NCBI RefSeq assembly: GCF_022345965.1 | Contig: NZ_JAKRMU010000004.1 | Coordinates: 124,001 to 188,000 of the forward strand | Source: Corynebacterium sp. ACRQK | GTDB taxonomy: Bacteria > Actinomycetota > Actinomycetes > Mycobacteriales > Mycobacteriaceae | Length of the DNA stretch: 64,000 nucleotides | Direction: 5' to 3' | Shown here: positions 18,801 to 27,770 of the stretch, one piece after another | How positions within the stretch are numbered: position 1 is the first letter of the stretch | Layout of the letters: each line of letters begins with the position of its first letter | Made by a program: the position numbers and the translations under genes | Notes under the pieces: model-generated | The model's database searches: none | The model's input: only the letters and a program-made list of their open reading frames with translations | What the model was told of the DNA's origin: nothing

Positions 18801-20738
18801 CTAGAGGTCGACCGGGTACTGGCGCTGGTCGATCTGCGGATCGATACGATCCTCGACGAAAATGCCGTGCCAGACCATGAAAGCGATGACGGTCCACAGC
18901 CGGCGGGAGTGGTCCGGGCCGGAGCCGGTGTTCATCGCTACGCGGTGCTCGTCCAGAATCTTCAGCACCTCCGCCTTGTTGAAGATGTGGTCGGTCTGCG
19001 AGGCCTCGATGTTCTCCTTCGCCCAGCCGTAGAGCTCGTCGCCGGCCAGCCAATGGCGCATCGGTACCGGGAAGCCCAGCTTCTTGCGGTGCAAAACATG
19101 CGGCGGGACGATGCGCTCCAGCGCCTTACGCAGCGCGTACTTGGTGGTGCCGTGCGAGATCTTGAGCTCGTGGGGGAGGGTTTCCGCCACGTCGAAGACG
19201 ACCTTATCCAGGAACGGCACGCGCAGCTCCAGGGAGTTTGCCATGTTGATCTTGTCGGCCTTCACCAGGATGTCGCCGCGCATCCAGGTGAACAGGTCCA
19301 GGTGCTGCATCCGCGCAACCGGGTCCATGTCCTTGGACTTCGCGTAGATCGGCGCCGTGACCTCGCGGTGATCCCACTCAGGGCGGATCTCGCGCAGCAC
19401 GCGCTCCAGCTGCTGGTAGTTAAAGGAACGCGCATTGCCGTAGTAGCGATCCTCCATTGGCATGGTGCCGCGCTGCAGCAGGGACTTGCCACGCATGCCC
19501 TCGGGCAGCGCGTTGCCAACGCTGGACAGCACGCGCTTCAGCGGGGAGGGGATCTTGTCGAAAGGCGCCAGGCTCAACGGTTCCTTGTAAATGGTGTAGC
19601 CGCCGAAGAGCTCGTCGGCGCCTTCGCCGGAGAGCACCACCTTGACGTGCTTGCGGGCCTCCTGTGCGACGAAGTACAGCGGAACCAGTGACGGGTCGGC
19701 CACCGGATCGTCCAGGTACCAGATGATCTTCGGGATCGCCTCGGCGTACTCCTCCGGGCTGACCACCTTCACGATGTGCTCGGCGCCGATGGCGGCGGCG
19801 GACTCCGCGGCCACGTCGACCTCGGAGTAGCCCTCGCGTTCGAAGCCGGTGGTGAAGGTCAGAAGATCCGGGTTGTGGCGCTTAGCCAGCGCTGCGATGG
19901 CGGTGGAGTCGATGCCGCCGGAGAGGAAGGAGCCGACAGTGACATCCGCACGCATGTGTTTGGCTACAGAGTCCTCTAAGGCCTCGGCGATGCGCTGGAA
20001 CACGGCCTCCTCGTCGCCGGCCGCGACCTTCTTGACCGGGAAGCGCGGCTCGAACCAGCGAGTTTCCTCGATCTTCCCGCCGGGGGTTACGAAACCGTAG
20101 CTGCCGGATTCCAGGCGGCGGATGTGCTTGTGCAGGCTCTCCGGCTCCGGGACGTACTGCAGATCCGTGTAGTGCGCGATGGCACGGATATCCAGGTCCA
20201 GGTTCAGACCCAGAGCTTCTGCCATCGACAGGATGCACTTCTTCTCCGAGGCGAAGACGGTGCCTGCCTCGGTGGTGGCGATGTACATCGGCTTGATGCC
20301 GAACTGGTCGCGGGCCAGGAACAGCTTCTTTTCCTTGGAATCCCACACGGCAAAAGCGAACATGCCGCGCAGGTGGTTCACCACGTCGGCGCCCCAATGG
20401 TGGAAGCCCACCACGATGGTCTCGCCGTCGCCCTCAGTATTAAAGGTATAGCCAGCTTCCTTGAGCTCCTCGCGCAGCTCGACGTAGTTGTAGATCTCGC
20501 CGTTGAACGTCAGTGCGTAGCGGTCTTCCTCGCCCTCCGGGCCCCACTGCAGAGGCTGGTGCGAGTGCTCCAAGTCGATGATGGATAGTCGGTTGAAGCC
20601 GAACACAACATCTCGGTCGTGCCACGTGCCGCTATCGTCCGGGCCTCGGTGGTGCATGCAGGGGAGTGCGCCCTCTACAGCCTCAACGAAATTTTCCGCG
20701 GCGCTGTTCGCCGCAATGATTCCAAGCAATCCACACAT
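18801..20738 (-). CDS. ltsA: Asparagine synthetase (glutamine-hydrolysing) family protein LtsA
   Basis: 645 residues. The N-terminal class II glutaminase starts MCGLLGI, with Cys2 as nucleophile after Met removal, and shows MHHRGPDDSGTW, RLSIIDLEHSHQP and FNGEIYNY. The C-terminal synthetase domain has the ATP PP-loop SGGIDSTAIAAL, VLSGEGADELFGGY and LELRVPFLD. In C. glutamicum this asnB-like gene (ltsA), next to ctaC, is needed for lysozyme resistance and is thought to amidate cell-envelope material rather than free aspartate; the conserved position supports that role here. The family name asnB is equally valid. Confidence 0.93.
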   Translation of the reverse strand: MCGLLGIIAANSAAENFVEAVEGALPCMHHRGPDDSGTWHDRDVVFGFNRLSIIDLEHSHQPLQWGPEGEEDRYALTFNGEIYNYVELREELKEAGYTFNTEGDGETIVVGFHHWGADVVNHLRGMFAFAVWDSKEKKLFLARDQFGIKPMYIATTEAGTVFASEKKCILSMAEALGLNLDLDIRAIAHYTDLQYVPEPESLHKHIRRLESGSYGFVTPGGKIEETRWFEPRFPVKKVAAGDEEAVFQRIAEALEDSVAKHMRADVTVGSFLSGGIDSTAIAALAKRHNPDLLTFTTGFEREGYSEVDVAAESAAAIGAEHIVKVVSPEEYAEAIPKIIWYLDDPVADPSLVPLYFVAQEARKHVKVVLSGEGADELFGGYTIYKEPLSLAPFDKIPSPLKRVLSSVGNALPEGMRGKSLLQRGTMPMEDRYYGNARSFNYQQLERVLREIRPEWDHREVTAPIYAKSKDMDPVARMQHLDLFTWMRGDILVKADKINMANSLELRVPFLDKVVFDVAETLPHELKISHGTTKYALRKALERIVPPHVLHRKKLGFPVPMRHWLAGDELYGWAKENIEASQTDHIFNKAEVLKILDEHRVAMNTGSGPDHSRRLWTVIAFMVWHGIFVEDRIDPQIDQRQYPVDL

Positions 20739-20928
20739 GCGTCCTGACTTTACGCGGGTGGGGTAGAGGTGGGCTAGTTGCCACGGCGGGGCGGAGAGCG
20801 TTTTAAAACTGAGTCATTGAGCACAGGGGTTATCTAGTGCCTGAGTGATGTGCATTACATGAATTCACTTCTGTGAGACTGTCTAGCGATCCATGCGCTG
20901 ACGTTAAGCCCCGCGTAGCCTTGGAGGC
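20739..20928. promoter_or_regulatory. Divergent region ltsA / pqo
   Basis: Contains ATGT-GCATT-ACAT (near 20849-20861) and a TAGCCT box 7 bases before the pqo ATG. GGAGG lies only one base before the ATG, too close for a normal ribosome site, so the pqo transcript may be leaderless. Confidence 0.35.
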
Positions 20929-22689
20929 ATGGCTAAAAACTTCGCATCTCAGCTGGTAAAGACTCTAGAAAAGCAAGGCGTTAAGCGGATCTTCGGGCTG
21001 GTGGGCGATAGCCTGAACCCGATCGTTGACGAGGTTCGCCAGTCCTCCATTGAATGGATCCACGTGCGCAACGAGGAAGCCGCGGCTTTCGCCGCCGGCG
21101 CGGAATCCCTCGTCACCGGCGAACTAGCCGTGTGCGCCGCTTCCTGCGGCCCGGGCAATACCCACTTGATTCAGGGGCTTTATGATTCCCACCGCAACGG
21201 TGCGAAGGTGCTGGCCATTGCCTCCCACATCCCGAGCGTGCAGATCGGCAGCCAGTTCTTCCAGGAGACCCACCCGGAGCAGATATTCCAGGAGTGCTCC
21301 GGTTACTGCGAGATGGTGAACTCCGCAGCACAGGGGCCAAAGGTGCTGCACCACGCCATCCAGTCCACGCTGGCCGGCAACGGTGTTAGCGTGCTGGTCA
21401 TCCCCGGCGACGTATCCTCCCAGGAAATCGAGGAGGAAGGCTTCATCGACTCGGTGTACGCCAAGGGGCGCCCCGTGCTGTACCCGGATGCCGAGGAAGC
21501 AGCCCGCCTGGCCAAGGCGATCAACGATGCCGAGACCGTCACTTTGTTCTGCGGTGAGGGCGTCAAAAACTCTCGAGAGCAAGTGCTCAAGCTGGCAGAG
21601 AAGATTAAATCTCCGGTCGGCCACGCCTTCGGCGGCAAGATGCACATCCAGTACGACAACCCATTCGACGTCGGCATGTCCGGCCTGCTGGGCTACGGTG
21701 CGGCGCGCGAGGCGATGTACGACGCTGACCTGCTTATCCTGCTGGGCACCGACTTCCCGTACACCGACTTCCTGCCCACCGGCAACGTGGCGCAGGTGGA
21801 CATCGACGGCTCCCACATCGGCCGCCGCACCACCATCGACTACCCAGTGGTCGGCGACGTCGGTGCGGTGATCGACACGATCCTGCCACACATCGAGGTA
21901 AAGACCGACCGCAGCTTCCTGGATAAGCAGCTGCGCAACCACGCGCGGGCGCTGAACCACGTGGTGGACGCCTACACCAAGAAGGCAGGCAAGTCGAAGC
22001 CTATCCACCCTGAGTACGTTGCCGATACGATCGACCGCTTGGCGGCCGAGGATGCCATCTTCACCATCGATACCGGCATGTGCAACGTCTGGGGTGCCCG
22101 CTACATCACGCCGAACGGCAAGCGTGAAGAAATCGGCTCCTTCCGCCACGGCACCATGGCCAATGCGCTGCCGCAGGCACTGGGGGCGCAGGCCGCAGAC
22201 CGCGACCGTCAGGTGATCTCCTTCTCCGGCGACGGCGGCCTGGGGATGCTCATGGGCGAGCTGCTGACCGCCAAGCTGCACGACCTGCCAGTCAACATTG
22301 TGGTCTTTAATAACTCCTCGCTGGGCATGGTGAAGCTGGAGATGATGGTCGCCGGCCTGCCCGAGCACGAAACTGACCACGAGCACGTGAACTTCGCCAA
22401 GATCGCAGACGCCATCGGCATCAAGGCGATCCGCATCGAGGATCCGGCGGACGTGGAGAGTGGCATTAAGGAAGCGCTGGCCTACGACGGCCCGGTGCTG
22501 GTGGACGTTGTTACCGACCCGAACGCACTGAGCCTACCGCCGAACATCACTTGGGAAATGATGATGGGCTTCTCCCGCTCTGCAACGCGCACCGTATTTG
22601 AGGGCGGAGTGGGGCGCATGGTCGACCTGGCCCGCGCAAACCTGCGCAACATCGGCGGAGCCGGAGTGATCGAGATGAATAAGTTCTAG
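20929..22689 (+). CDS. poxB: Pyruvate:quinone oxidoreductase (pyruvate dehydrogenase, quinone)
   Basis: 586-residue TPP- and FAD-dependent enzyme of the pyruvate oxidase family, turning pyruvate into acetate and CO2 and passing electrons to menaquinone at the membrane. Evidence: RIFGLVGDSLNPIVDE at the N-terminus, HVRNEEAAAFAAGAES with the TPP-activating Glu, CGPGNTHLIQGLYD, and the TPP/Mg motif SGDGGLGMLMGEL to NNSSLGMVKLE. The C-terminus (NLRNIGGAGVIEMNKF) may hold the membrane-binding helix of this group. Called pqo in C. glutamicum, where, from memory, it lies elsewhere; here it sits directly before the cytochrome oxidase genes, which fits an electron-supply role. Confidence 0.92.
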   Translation: MAKNFASQLVKTLEKQGVKRIFGLVGDSLNPIVDEVRQSSIEWIHVRNEEAAAFAAGAESLVTGELAVCAASCGPGNTHLIQGLYDSHRNGAKVLAIASHIPSVQIGSQFFQETHPEQIFQECSGYCEMVNSAAQGPKVLHHAIQSTLAGNGVSVLVIPGDVSSQEIEEEGFIDSVYAKGRPVLYPDAEEAARLAKAINDAETVTLFCGEGVKNSREQVLKLAEKIKSPVGHAFGGKMHIQYDNPFDVGMSGLLGYGAAREAMYDADLLILLGTDFPYTDFLPTGNVAQVDIDGSHIGRRTTIDYPVVGDVGAVIDTILPHIEVKTDRSFLDKQLRNHARALNHVVDAYTKKAGKSKPIHPEYVADTIDRLAAEDAIFTIDTGMCNVWGARYITPNGKREEIGSFRHGTMANALPQALGAQAADRDRQVISFSGDGGLGMLMGELLTAKLHDLPVNIVVFNNSSLGMVKLEMMVAGLPEHETDHEHVNFAKIADAIGIKAIRIEDPADVESGIKEALAYDGPVLVDVVTDPNALSLPPNITWEMMMGFSRSATRTVFEGGVGRMVDLARANLRNIGGAGVIEMNKF

Positions 22690-22744
22690 GGCGCTTTAGG
22701 GTGCTAGGGGACTAGGGGAGAGCACCCCAAAAAACCTCCACAAC

Positions 22745-22776
22745 GGCGGGAGCCATGCACTGCGCAGGCTCCCGCC
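22745..22776 (+). terminator. Hairpin after poxB, probable weak terminator
   Basis: Perfect 10-bp stem GGCGGGAGCC / GGCTCCCGCC with a 12-base loop, 56 bases after the stop. No T-run follows on the plus strand, so termination is uncertain. Confidence 0.45.
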
Positions 22777-22886
22777 TAACCCGTGTGGGGGCAATGTGGG
22801 TAGCCGCCAACCCCCGAAAAGGGAAAATCCCGTTCCGCGATGGTGGCAATGTCCTGTTAATGGTCTAAGGTTCTTTAAGTGAAGTG

Positions 22887-22947
22887 GTTGTAGGTCTATC
22901 TATCGCGCGCGAACTGCAGGCGCGGGGTAGACCTCAAGGCCTACAAC
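22887..22947 (+). promoter_or_regulatory. Hairpin in the leader of ctaC
   Basis: AGGTCTA (22892-22898) pairs with TAGACCT (22928-22934), and GTTGT just outside (22887-22891) pairs with ACAAC (22943-22947) across an 8-base bulge. The structure ends 36 bases before the ctaC GTG. It could be an operator or an RNA element; no known class is recognised. Confidence 0.45.
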
Positions 22948-22982
22948 GCAAAGTGACGTGTGAATGAGGAAGGCAAACTCGC

Positions 22983-24092
22983 GTGGAACAGCGAAATAAG
23001 CACGGTTTGACTCGCCGTATTGGCCTCGCCGGTGTACTGGGTCTAGCTGGCCTGGTTCTTTCCGGCTGTACTGTCGCCCCGCCGGAGAACGGTTTCTTTA
23101 ACTTCTTGCGCATGGGCTGGCCGAAGGGCATCACCCCGGAGTCCAAGGAAATGGGCAACCTGTGGGTGTGGGTCTGGGTCGTCGCCTGGATCATCGGCAT
23201 CATCATGTGGGTGCTGCTGTTTGTGAACGTGGGTAGGTCTAGCGCTAAGAAGGCCGAGAAGCGCGGCGAGGACGAGTTCCCGCGCCAGACCGGCTACAAC
23301 GTTCCGCTGGAGCTGGTTCTGACCACCCTGCCGGTTCTGATCGTCTGTGGCCTGTTCTTCTTCAACATTCAGGCGCAGGACCGCGCAACGGCCCTGGATA
23401 AGGACCCGAAGGTGGTCGTTGACGTGACCGGCTACCAGTGGAACTGGAAGTTCGGCTACAGGGAGATCGCCTCCGAGCTGAACGGCGGCCAGGAGTACAA
23501 GGGCGTAGACGAGAAGGCTCAGGCTCGTGCAGAGGACTCCAAGAAGCCTGCAGAGAACCTGGACGAGCACGGCAACCAGATCCCGGGCCCGATCCACGGC
23601 AACTCCAAGGATGACCTCAGCTACCTGAACTACAACAAGATCGAGACCGTGGGCACCACCCAGGAGATCCCGGTTCTGGTCGTTCCGTCCGGCACCCCGA
23701 TCGAGTTCGATCTGGCTTCCGCTGACGTTGTTCACTCCTTCTGGATCCCGGAGTTCCTGTTCAAGCGCGACGTGTTCCCGCACCCGAGCGAGAACCGCTC
23801 CGAGCGTCGCTTCCAGGTTGAGTCCATCGACGAGGAAGGCGCATTCGTGGGCCGCTGTGCTGAAATGTGCGGTACCTACCACGCAATGATGAACTTCGAG
23901 CTGCGCGTTGTCTCCCCGGAGAAGTTCGAGCAGTACATCCAGTTCCGCAAGGACAACCCGGAGGCTCCGAACTCTGAGGCTCTGAAGGCCATCGGTGAGG
24001 AAGGCTACGCAACCTCCACCCACCCGTTCGAGTCCGACCGCACCGGCACTCGTACTCCGAACGAGAACTACAAGGACCGCAACGCCGCTTAA
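22983..24092 (+). CDS. ctaC: Cytochrome c oxidase subunit II (aa3 type)
   Basis: 369 residues from GTG at 22983, with GAGGAAGG upstream. It begins with a lipoprotein signal peptide ending LVLSGC, so the mature protein is probably lipid-anchored, followed by two membrane helices (WVWVWVVAWIIGIIMWVLL and LELVLTTLPVLIVCGLFFF). The outside cupredoxin domain carries the binuclear CuA motif GRCAEMCGTYHAMM plus the upstream His (DVVHSFWIPEF). It contains the charged insertion of about 60 residues between beta strands (KGVDEKAQARAEDSKK...) seen in actinobacterial subunit II. It takes electrons from the diheme cytochrome QcrC within the bcc-aa3 supercomplex. ctaF follows after 41 bases. Confidence 0.97.
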   Translation: MEQRNKHGLTRRIGLAGVLGLAGLVLSGCTVAPPENGFFNFLRMGWPKGITPESKEMGNLWVWVWVVAWIIGIIMWVLLFVNVGRSSAKKAEKRGEDEFPRQTGYNVPLELVLTTLPVLIVCGLFFFNIQAQDRATALDKDPKVVVDVTGYQWNWKFGYREIASELNGGQEYKGVDEKAQARAEDSKKPAENLDEHGNQIPGPIHGNSKDDLSYLNYNKIETVGTTQEIPVLVVPSGTPIEFDLASADVVHSFWIPEFLFKRDVFPHPSENRSERRFQVESIDEEGAFVGRCAEMCGTYHAMMNFELRVVSPEKFEQYIQFRKDNPEAPNSEALKAIGEEGYATSTHPFESDRTGTRTPNENYKDRNAA

Positions 24093-24133
24093 GAAGCGGA
24101 GCGCAAGGTTAATTAAGGAAGAGAGATAAGCAA

Positions 24134-24565
24134 ATGAACTCTGGTGCAAAGCTTTTCTACAGCGTCGGTACCTTCTTCATTGTGGTTACGGTGTTCTACT
24201 TCATCGTCACCTCCTCCGTGGATGATGCCGGCAACATCATGGGCGTTGAGTGGGCTGGTGGCACCGGCCTGGTCATGGCCACCCTGCTATCCTTCATGCT
24301 CGGTGGTTACCTTCACCTGACCGCCTCCAAGACCGACATCGGCCCGGACGACTGGGAAGAGGCAGAGATCGAAGACGGCGCTGGCGTGCTGGGCTTCTTC
24401 TCCGCAAGCTCCATCTGGCCGTTCTGGATGACCGTCTCCATCGTCGTGATGGGTGCTGGTCTGGCCTGGTGGCACCTCTGGCTGGTTGCCTTCGGCGCGG
24501 TCATGCTGATCTGGGCAGCCACGATGCTGAACCTGCAGTACGGCCTGCCGCCGGAAAAGCACTAA
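24134..24565 (+). CDS. ctaF: Cytochrome c oxidase subunit IV (actinobacterial type)
   Basis: 143 residues with four predicted membrane helices (KLFYSVGTFFIVVTVFYFIV; GTGLVMATLLSFMLGGYLHL; FWMTVSIVVMGAGLAWW; LWLVAFGAVMLIWAATML) and the motif GPDDWEEAEIEDGAG between helices 2 and 3, typical of CtaF. It is a small structural subunit of the aa3 oxidase. Ribosome site AAGGAAGAGAG upstream. Second gene of a ctaC-ctaF unit that ends in a strong terminator. Confidence 0.95.
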   Translation: MNSGAKLFYSVGTFFIVVTVFYFIVTSSVDDAGNIMGVEWAGGTGLVMATLLSFMLGGYLHLTASKTDIGPDDWEEAEIEDGAGVLGFFSASSIWPFWMTVSIVVMGAGLAWWHLWLVAFGAVMLIWAATMLNLQYGLPPEKH

Positions 24566-24583
24566 ACTTCACACTTCACTAAA

Positions 24584-24637
24584 AACTCCCCCTCCGCCAG
24601 TCTTTAGGACTAACTCGGAGGGGGAGTTCTTTTATTT
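24584..24637 (+). terminator. Terminator between ctaF and trpD, probably bidirectional
   Basis: 13-bp perfect stem AACTCCCCCTCCG / CGGAGGGGGAGTT (24584-24596 and 24615-24627) with a T-run after it on the plus strand and a shorter T-run after it on the minus strand. Confidence 0.92.
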
Positions 24638-24662
24638 GGTGACGCCCTCAGGCGCCACCGGA

Positions 24663-25766
24663 TCAAAACTCCTTGCCGATGATCTTTTCCATCTGCTTGA
24701 GGGCGGCACCGGATTCCAGAGCCTCGCGGGCAACCTGCACCTGCTCGCGAAGGGCTTCCTGGAACCCCTTCTCCTCCCAGCCCTGCACGGCCGTCAAGGC
24801 GCCGGCAGCGTTGATCAAGACAGCATCCTTGATAGCGCCCGAGATTTCGCCCTTCATCAGGCGCACGGCTACGTCCGCGTTGTACTCAGCGTCGCCACCC
24901 GCCAGACTGCCATCCTCGTAGAAGTCGAGGCCGACGTTGCGAGGGTTAATAACTTCCTCGCCGGTGCGGCCGTTGGCGTCAACAGTAACGACCTCGGTAG
25001 GGGTGCACACAGAGATCTCGTCCATACCGTCCATGCCCCGCACCACGAGAACGCGGCTTCCCTGGCGGGCGAATGCGCCACCCATGATGGGCATGAACTC
25101 CTTGAAGGCACAGCCGATCAGGCCGAACTTGGGGTAGGCGGGGTTTGTCATGGGGCCCAGCAGGTTAAAGATGGTGGGGGCGCCCAGCTGGCTACGGACG
25201 GGGCCGGCGAAACGCATCGCCGGGTGGTAGGTCTTGGCAAACATGAAGGCGAAGCCCGTGTCGTGCGCATCCTGGCGGATCCCTTCGGGGGAGCGCTCGA
25301 TGTCCAGACCCAGGGCCTCCAGCATGTCCGCTCCACCGCACTTGGAACTAGCGGCGCGGTTGCCGTGCTTAACCACCGGCACGCCCGCGGCGCTGACTAC
25401 GAAAGAAGCCATGGTGGAGATATTGACTGTGTGGTGGCCGTCGCCGCCCGTACCCACGATGTCCACGCAGTTCGGGACGTCGGAGAAGTCGACCGACGTG
25501 GCGAAGCTAGTCATCGTCTCGGCCGCGGCGGCCAGCTCGGCGGCGGTGATGCCACGCACGCGGATGCCGAAGGCAAAAGCGGCGATCTGCGCGTCGGTAG
25601 CGTTGCCCTCCATAATCTCGTTCATCGCCCAGCGAACCTGAGCCTCGCTAAGCTCCTGGCCCTTGCCTAGCCGCCCAAGCAGGCCCGGCCACGTGAAGTA
25701 GCTGGGTGGTAGCTGTTCTGGGCTAAGGCCGCTGGTTTCTACGGAACGTGGGGTAGTGGGGGACAT
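24663..25766 (-). CDS. trpD: Anthranilate phosphoribosyltransferase
   Basis: Joins anthranilate with PRPP in tryptophan synthesis. With the ATG at 25766 (MSPTTPRSV) it has 367 residues; the frame extends to 25931 but the extra N-terminus is unlike the family. Motifs: CVDIVGTGGDGHHTVNIST (PRPP loop), VPVVKHGNRAASSKCGGADMLEALG, and MRFAGPVRSQLGAPTIFNLLGPMTNPA. It is not in a trp operon; an isolated trpD beside the ctaE-qcr genes is the arrangement in mycobacteria and corynebacteria, from memory. Confidence 0.94.
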   Translation of the reverse strand: MSPTTPRSVETSGLSPEQLPPSYFTWPGLLGRLGKGQELSEAQVRWAMNEIMEGNATDAQIAAFAFGIRVRGITAAELAAAAETMTSFATSVDFSDVPNCVDIVGTGGDGHHTVNISTMASFVVSAAGVPVVKHGNRAASSKCGGADMLEALGLDIERSPEGIRQDAHDTGFAFMFAKTYHPAMRFAGPVRSQLGAPTIFNLLGPMTNPAYPKFGLIGCAFKEFMPIMGGAFARQGSRVLVVRGMDGMDEISVCTPTEVVTVDANGRTGEEVINPRNVGLDFYEDGSLAGGDAEYNADVAVRLMKGEISGAIKDAVLINAAGALTAVQGWEEKGFQEALREQVQVAREALESGAALKQMEKIIGKEF

Positions 25767-26173
25767 AGCTGCTTCGACGCACCTTCCTGTCAGGAACCTG
25801 TGCCACGCATCGGCACACTGAGTAAATACATACTGCACTACCCAGTCTATTAGGTGCGTGGGGGCGCGGACGCCTTTGGGGAGGCGCGCCCCTAGAGATC
25901 GAATCCGTAGAAAAGGCCGTTGGGGGAGCACCGGGGGATGACGGGGCGGTTAGCCCCATAGTGGGGTGGTCGGTGTGTCAGCCCTTGACGAAAGTGGCAT
26001 TTGACCTGTCGTTATGTAACTCGTCGGATGTGGGGGCAGAAAAGTTCCCACTAGCCCCTAACGGGGTTGGCTTTCAGGTTTATCCAAGGTTTCACCTGCG
26101 ATTTTACAGATTGCTTCCAGAAAACCGCTGAGGTGAATCGACTATCGGGCTCGAAACGGCCATACTGTTATGC
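25767..26173. promoter_or_regulatory. 407-bp divergent region trpD / ctaE
   Basis: No gene. It holds the promoters of trpD and of the ctaE-qcrCAB operon. A TTGACC-17-TCGGAT pair is a candidate ctaE promoter with a leader of about 140 bases; TACTGT at 26163-26168, just before the GTG, is an alternative leaderless -10. Two similar short hairpins occur: CCCCA-TAG-TGGGG and CCCC-TAAC-GGGG. Confidence 0.45.
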
Positions 26174-26785
26174 GTGACGAGCGCAGTTGAAAACCCAGGT
26201 ATGGCAGCACCACAACGTGTTGCGACACTGAACCGACCCAACATGGTCAGTGTCGGCACGATTGTGTTCCTGTCTCAGGAATTGATGTTTTTCGCTGGCC
26301 TGTTCGCGATGTACTTCGTGTCCAAGGCCAACTCTGGCGGCAATTGGCCGTCCGAGCCCACCGAGCTGAACGTGCCGTTTGCGGCAACGATTACGGTCAT
26401 CCTGATCAGTTCTTCGTTCACTGCTCAGTGGGGCGTCTTCGCGGCGGAGAGGGGTGACGTCTTCGCGCTACGCAAGTGGTACGCACTGTCCGCACTGCTG
26501 GGAACTATCTTCCTCATCGGCCAGGGCTACGAGTACGTTCACTTGGTGCAGCACGGAACCACCATCCCTGGATCCGTCTACGGATCGGTCTTCTTCATCA
26601 CGACAGGCTTCCACGGTGCGCACGTGCTCGCCGGTGTTATCGCCTTCCTCGTGGTGCTGCTAAGGACCGCGAAGTCGAAGTTCACCCCGGCACAGGCCAC
26701 CGCCGCTGTCGTTGTGTCCTACTACTGGCACTTCGTCGACGTCGTGTGGATCGGCCTGTGGATCACCATTTACTTCATTCAGTAG
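26174..26785 (+). CDS. ctaE: Cytochrome c oxidase subunit III
   Basis: 203 residues with five membrane helices, the short subunit III form. Motifs: [22 protein letters not shown] (family N-terminal helix with the conserved Glu), [21 protein letters not shown] and the C-terminal [15 protein letters not shown]. First gene of the ctaE-qcrC-qcrA-qcrB operon. Start GTG at 26174; a TACTGT box shortly upstream suggests little or no leader. Confidence 0.97.
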   Translation: MTSAVENPGMAAPQRVATLNRPNMVSVGTIVFLSQELMFFAGLFAMYFVSKANSGGNWPSEPTELNVPFAATITVILISSSFTAQWGVFAAERGDVFALRKWYALSALLGTIFLIGQGYEYVHLVQHGTTIPGSVYGSVFFITTGFHGAHVLAGVIAFLVVLLRTAKSKFTPAQATAAVVVSYYWHFVDVVWIGLWITIYFIQ

Positions 26786-26870
26786 GCCGGCCAGGTCGGT
26801 TCTTCTCTTTAAGAAGAGAGTCGGCCTACAGCCCATCGCAATTCCATTGACTAACAAATAAGGGAACAAG

Positions 26871-27770
26871 ATGGATATCAACTCCACCAACGCAACCACG
26901 GAGCAAGCCTCCAGTGGTTCGAAGGGCAGTGCCGCTAAGGCACGCCGCCGCCGGAAGGTCCGCAAGGCCTTCGCCGGCGCGTTGGCTTTGCTGTTCGCGC
27001 TCACGGGCGCGGGCTTCCTCGCCAACGCATTGACCCCCGATGCACAGAACGCCGTTGCCGAGCAGAACGCGGAAGATCTGGCACAGCAGGGTAAGGAAAT
27101 CTACGAGGTTGCTTGTATTACCTGCCACGGTGCAAACCTGCAGGGCGTGAAGGATCGCGGTCCTTCCCTGATCGGCGTCGGCGAAGGCTCTGTGTACTTC
27201 CAGGTACACTCCGGCCGCATGCCGATGCTGCGCAACGAGGCACAGGCAGGACGCAAGCCTCCGCGTTACTCCGAGCAGCAGGCACTGGCGCTGGCCGCAT
27301 ACGTTAACGCTAACGGTGGTGGCCCGGGCATCGTCCGCGACGCCAACGGTGAGATCGCTATGGAGTCCCTGCGTGGCGCTAACAACAAGGACGGCAAGAT
27401 CGACCCGGCTGACGTTGCTCGCGGTTCCGATCTGTTCCGCCTGAACTGTGCATCTTGCCACAACTTCACGGGTAAGGGTGGCGCACTGTCCAGTGGTAAG
27501 TACGCTCCGCCGCTGGCTCCGGCCAACGAGCAGGAGATCTACCAGGCCATGCTGACCGGCCCGCAGAACATGCCTAAGTTCTCCGATCGCCAGCTGACTG
27601 CTGACGAGAAGAAGGACATCATTGCTTACATCAAGTCGGCTGAGGAATCGCCGAACCCGGGTGGCTTTGGTTTGGGCGGTATCGGCCCGGTGACTGAGGG
27701 CATGGTCATGTGGTTTATCGGCATCGTGGTTCTCGTTGCCTTCGCTATGTGGATTGGATCGCGGTCATGA
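26871..27770 (+). CDS. qcrC: Diheme cytochrome c subunit of the bcc complex
   Basis: 299 residues: an N-terminal membrane anchor ([21 protein letters not shown]), two cytochrome c domains outside the membrane with heme sites CITCHG and CASCHN, and a C-terminal helix ([17 protein letters not shown]). In actinobacteria QcrC replaces soluble cytochrome c and passes electrons from the Rieske protein straight to the CuA site of CtaC. It starts behind AGGGAA, 85 bases after ctaE, and its stop overlaps the qcrA start (ATGA). Confidence 0.97.
   Translation: MDINSTNATTEQASSGSKGSAAKARRRRKVRKAFAGALALLFALTGAGFLANALTPDAQNAVAEQNAEDLAQQGKEIYEVACITCHGANLQGVKDRGPSLIGVGEGSVYFQVHSGRMPMLRNEAQAGRKPPRYSEQQALALAAYVNANGGGPGIVRDANGEIAMESLRGANNKDGKIDPADVARGSDLFRLNCASCHNFTGKGGALSSGKYAPPLAPANEQEIYQAMLTGPQNMPKFSDRQLTADEKKDIIAYIKSAEESPNPGGFGLGGIGPVTEGMVMWFIGIVVLVAFAMWIGSRS

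Noticed and set aside
20849-20861. ATGT-GCATT-ACAT as an operator of poxB
   Set aside because: Short and imperfect as a regulatory palindrome; does not match a known regulator closely enough to call.
24663-25766. Trp attenuator or leader peptide before trpD
   Set aside because: No Trp-codon-rich short frame or alternating hairpins were seen upstream of the trpD start.
25767-26173. GlxR site upstream of ctaE-qcrCAB, expected from C. glutamicum
   Set aside because: No TGTGA-N6-TCACA pattern was found in this region by eye.
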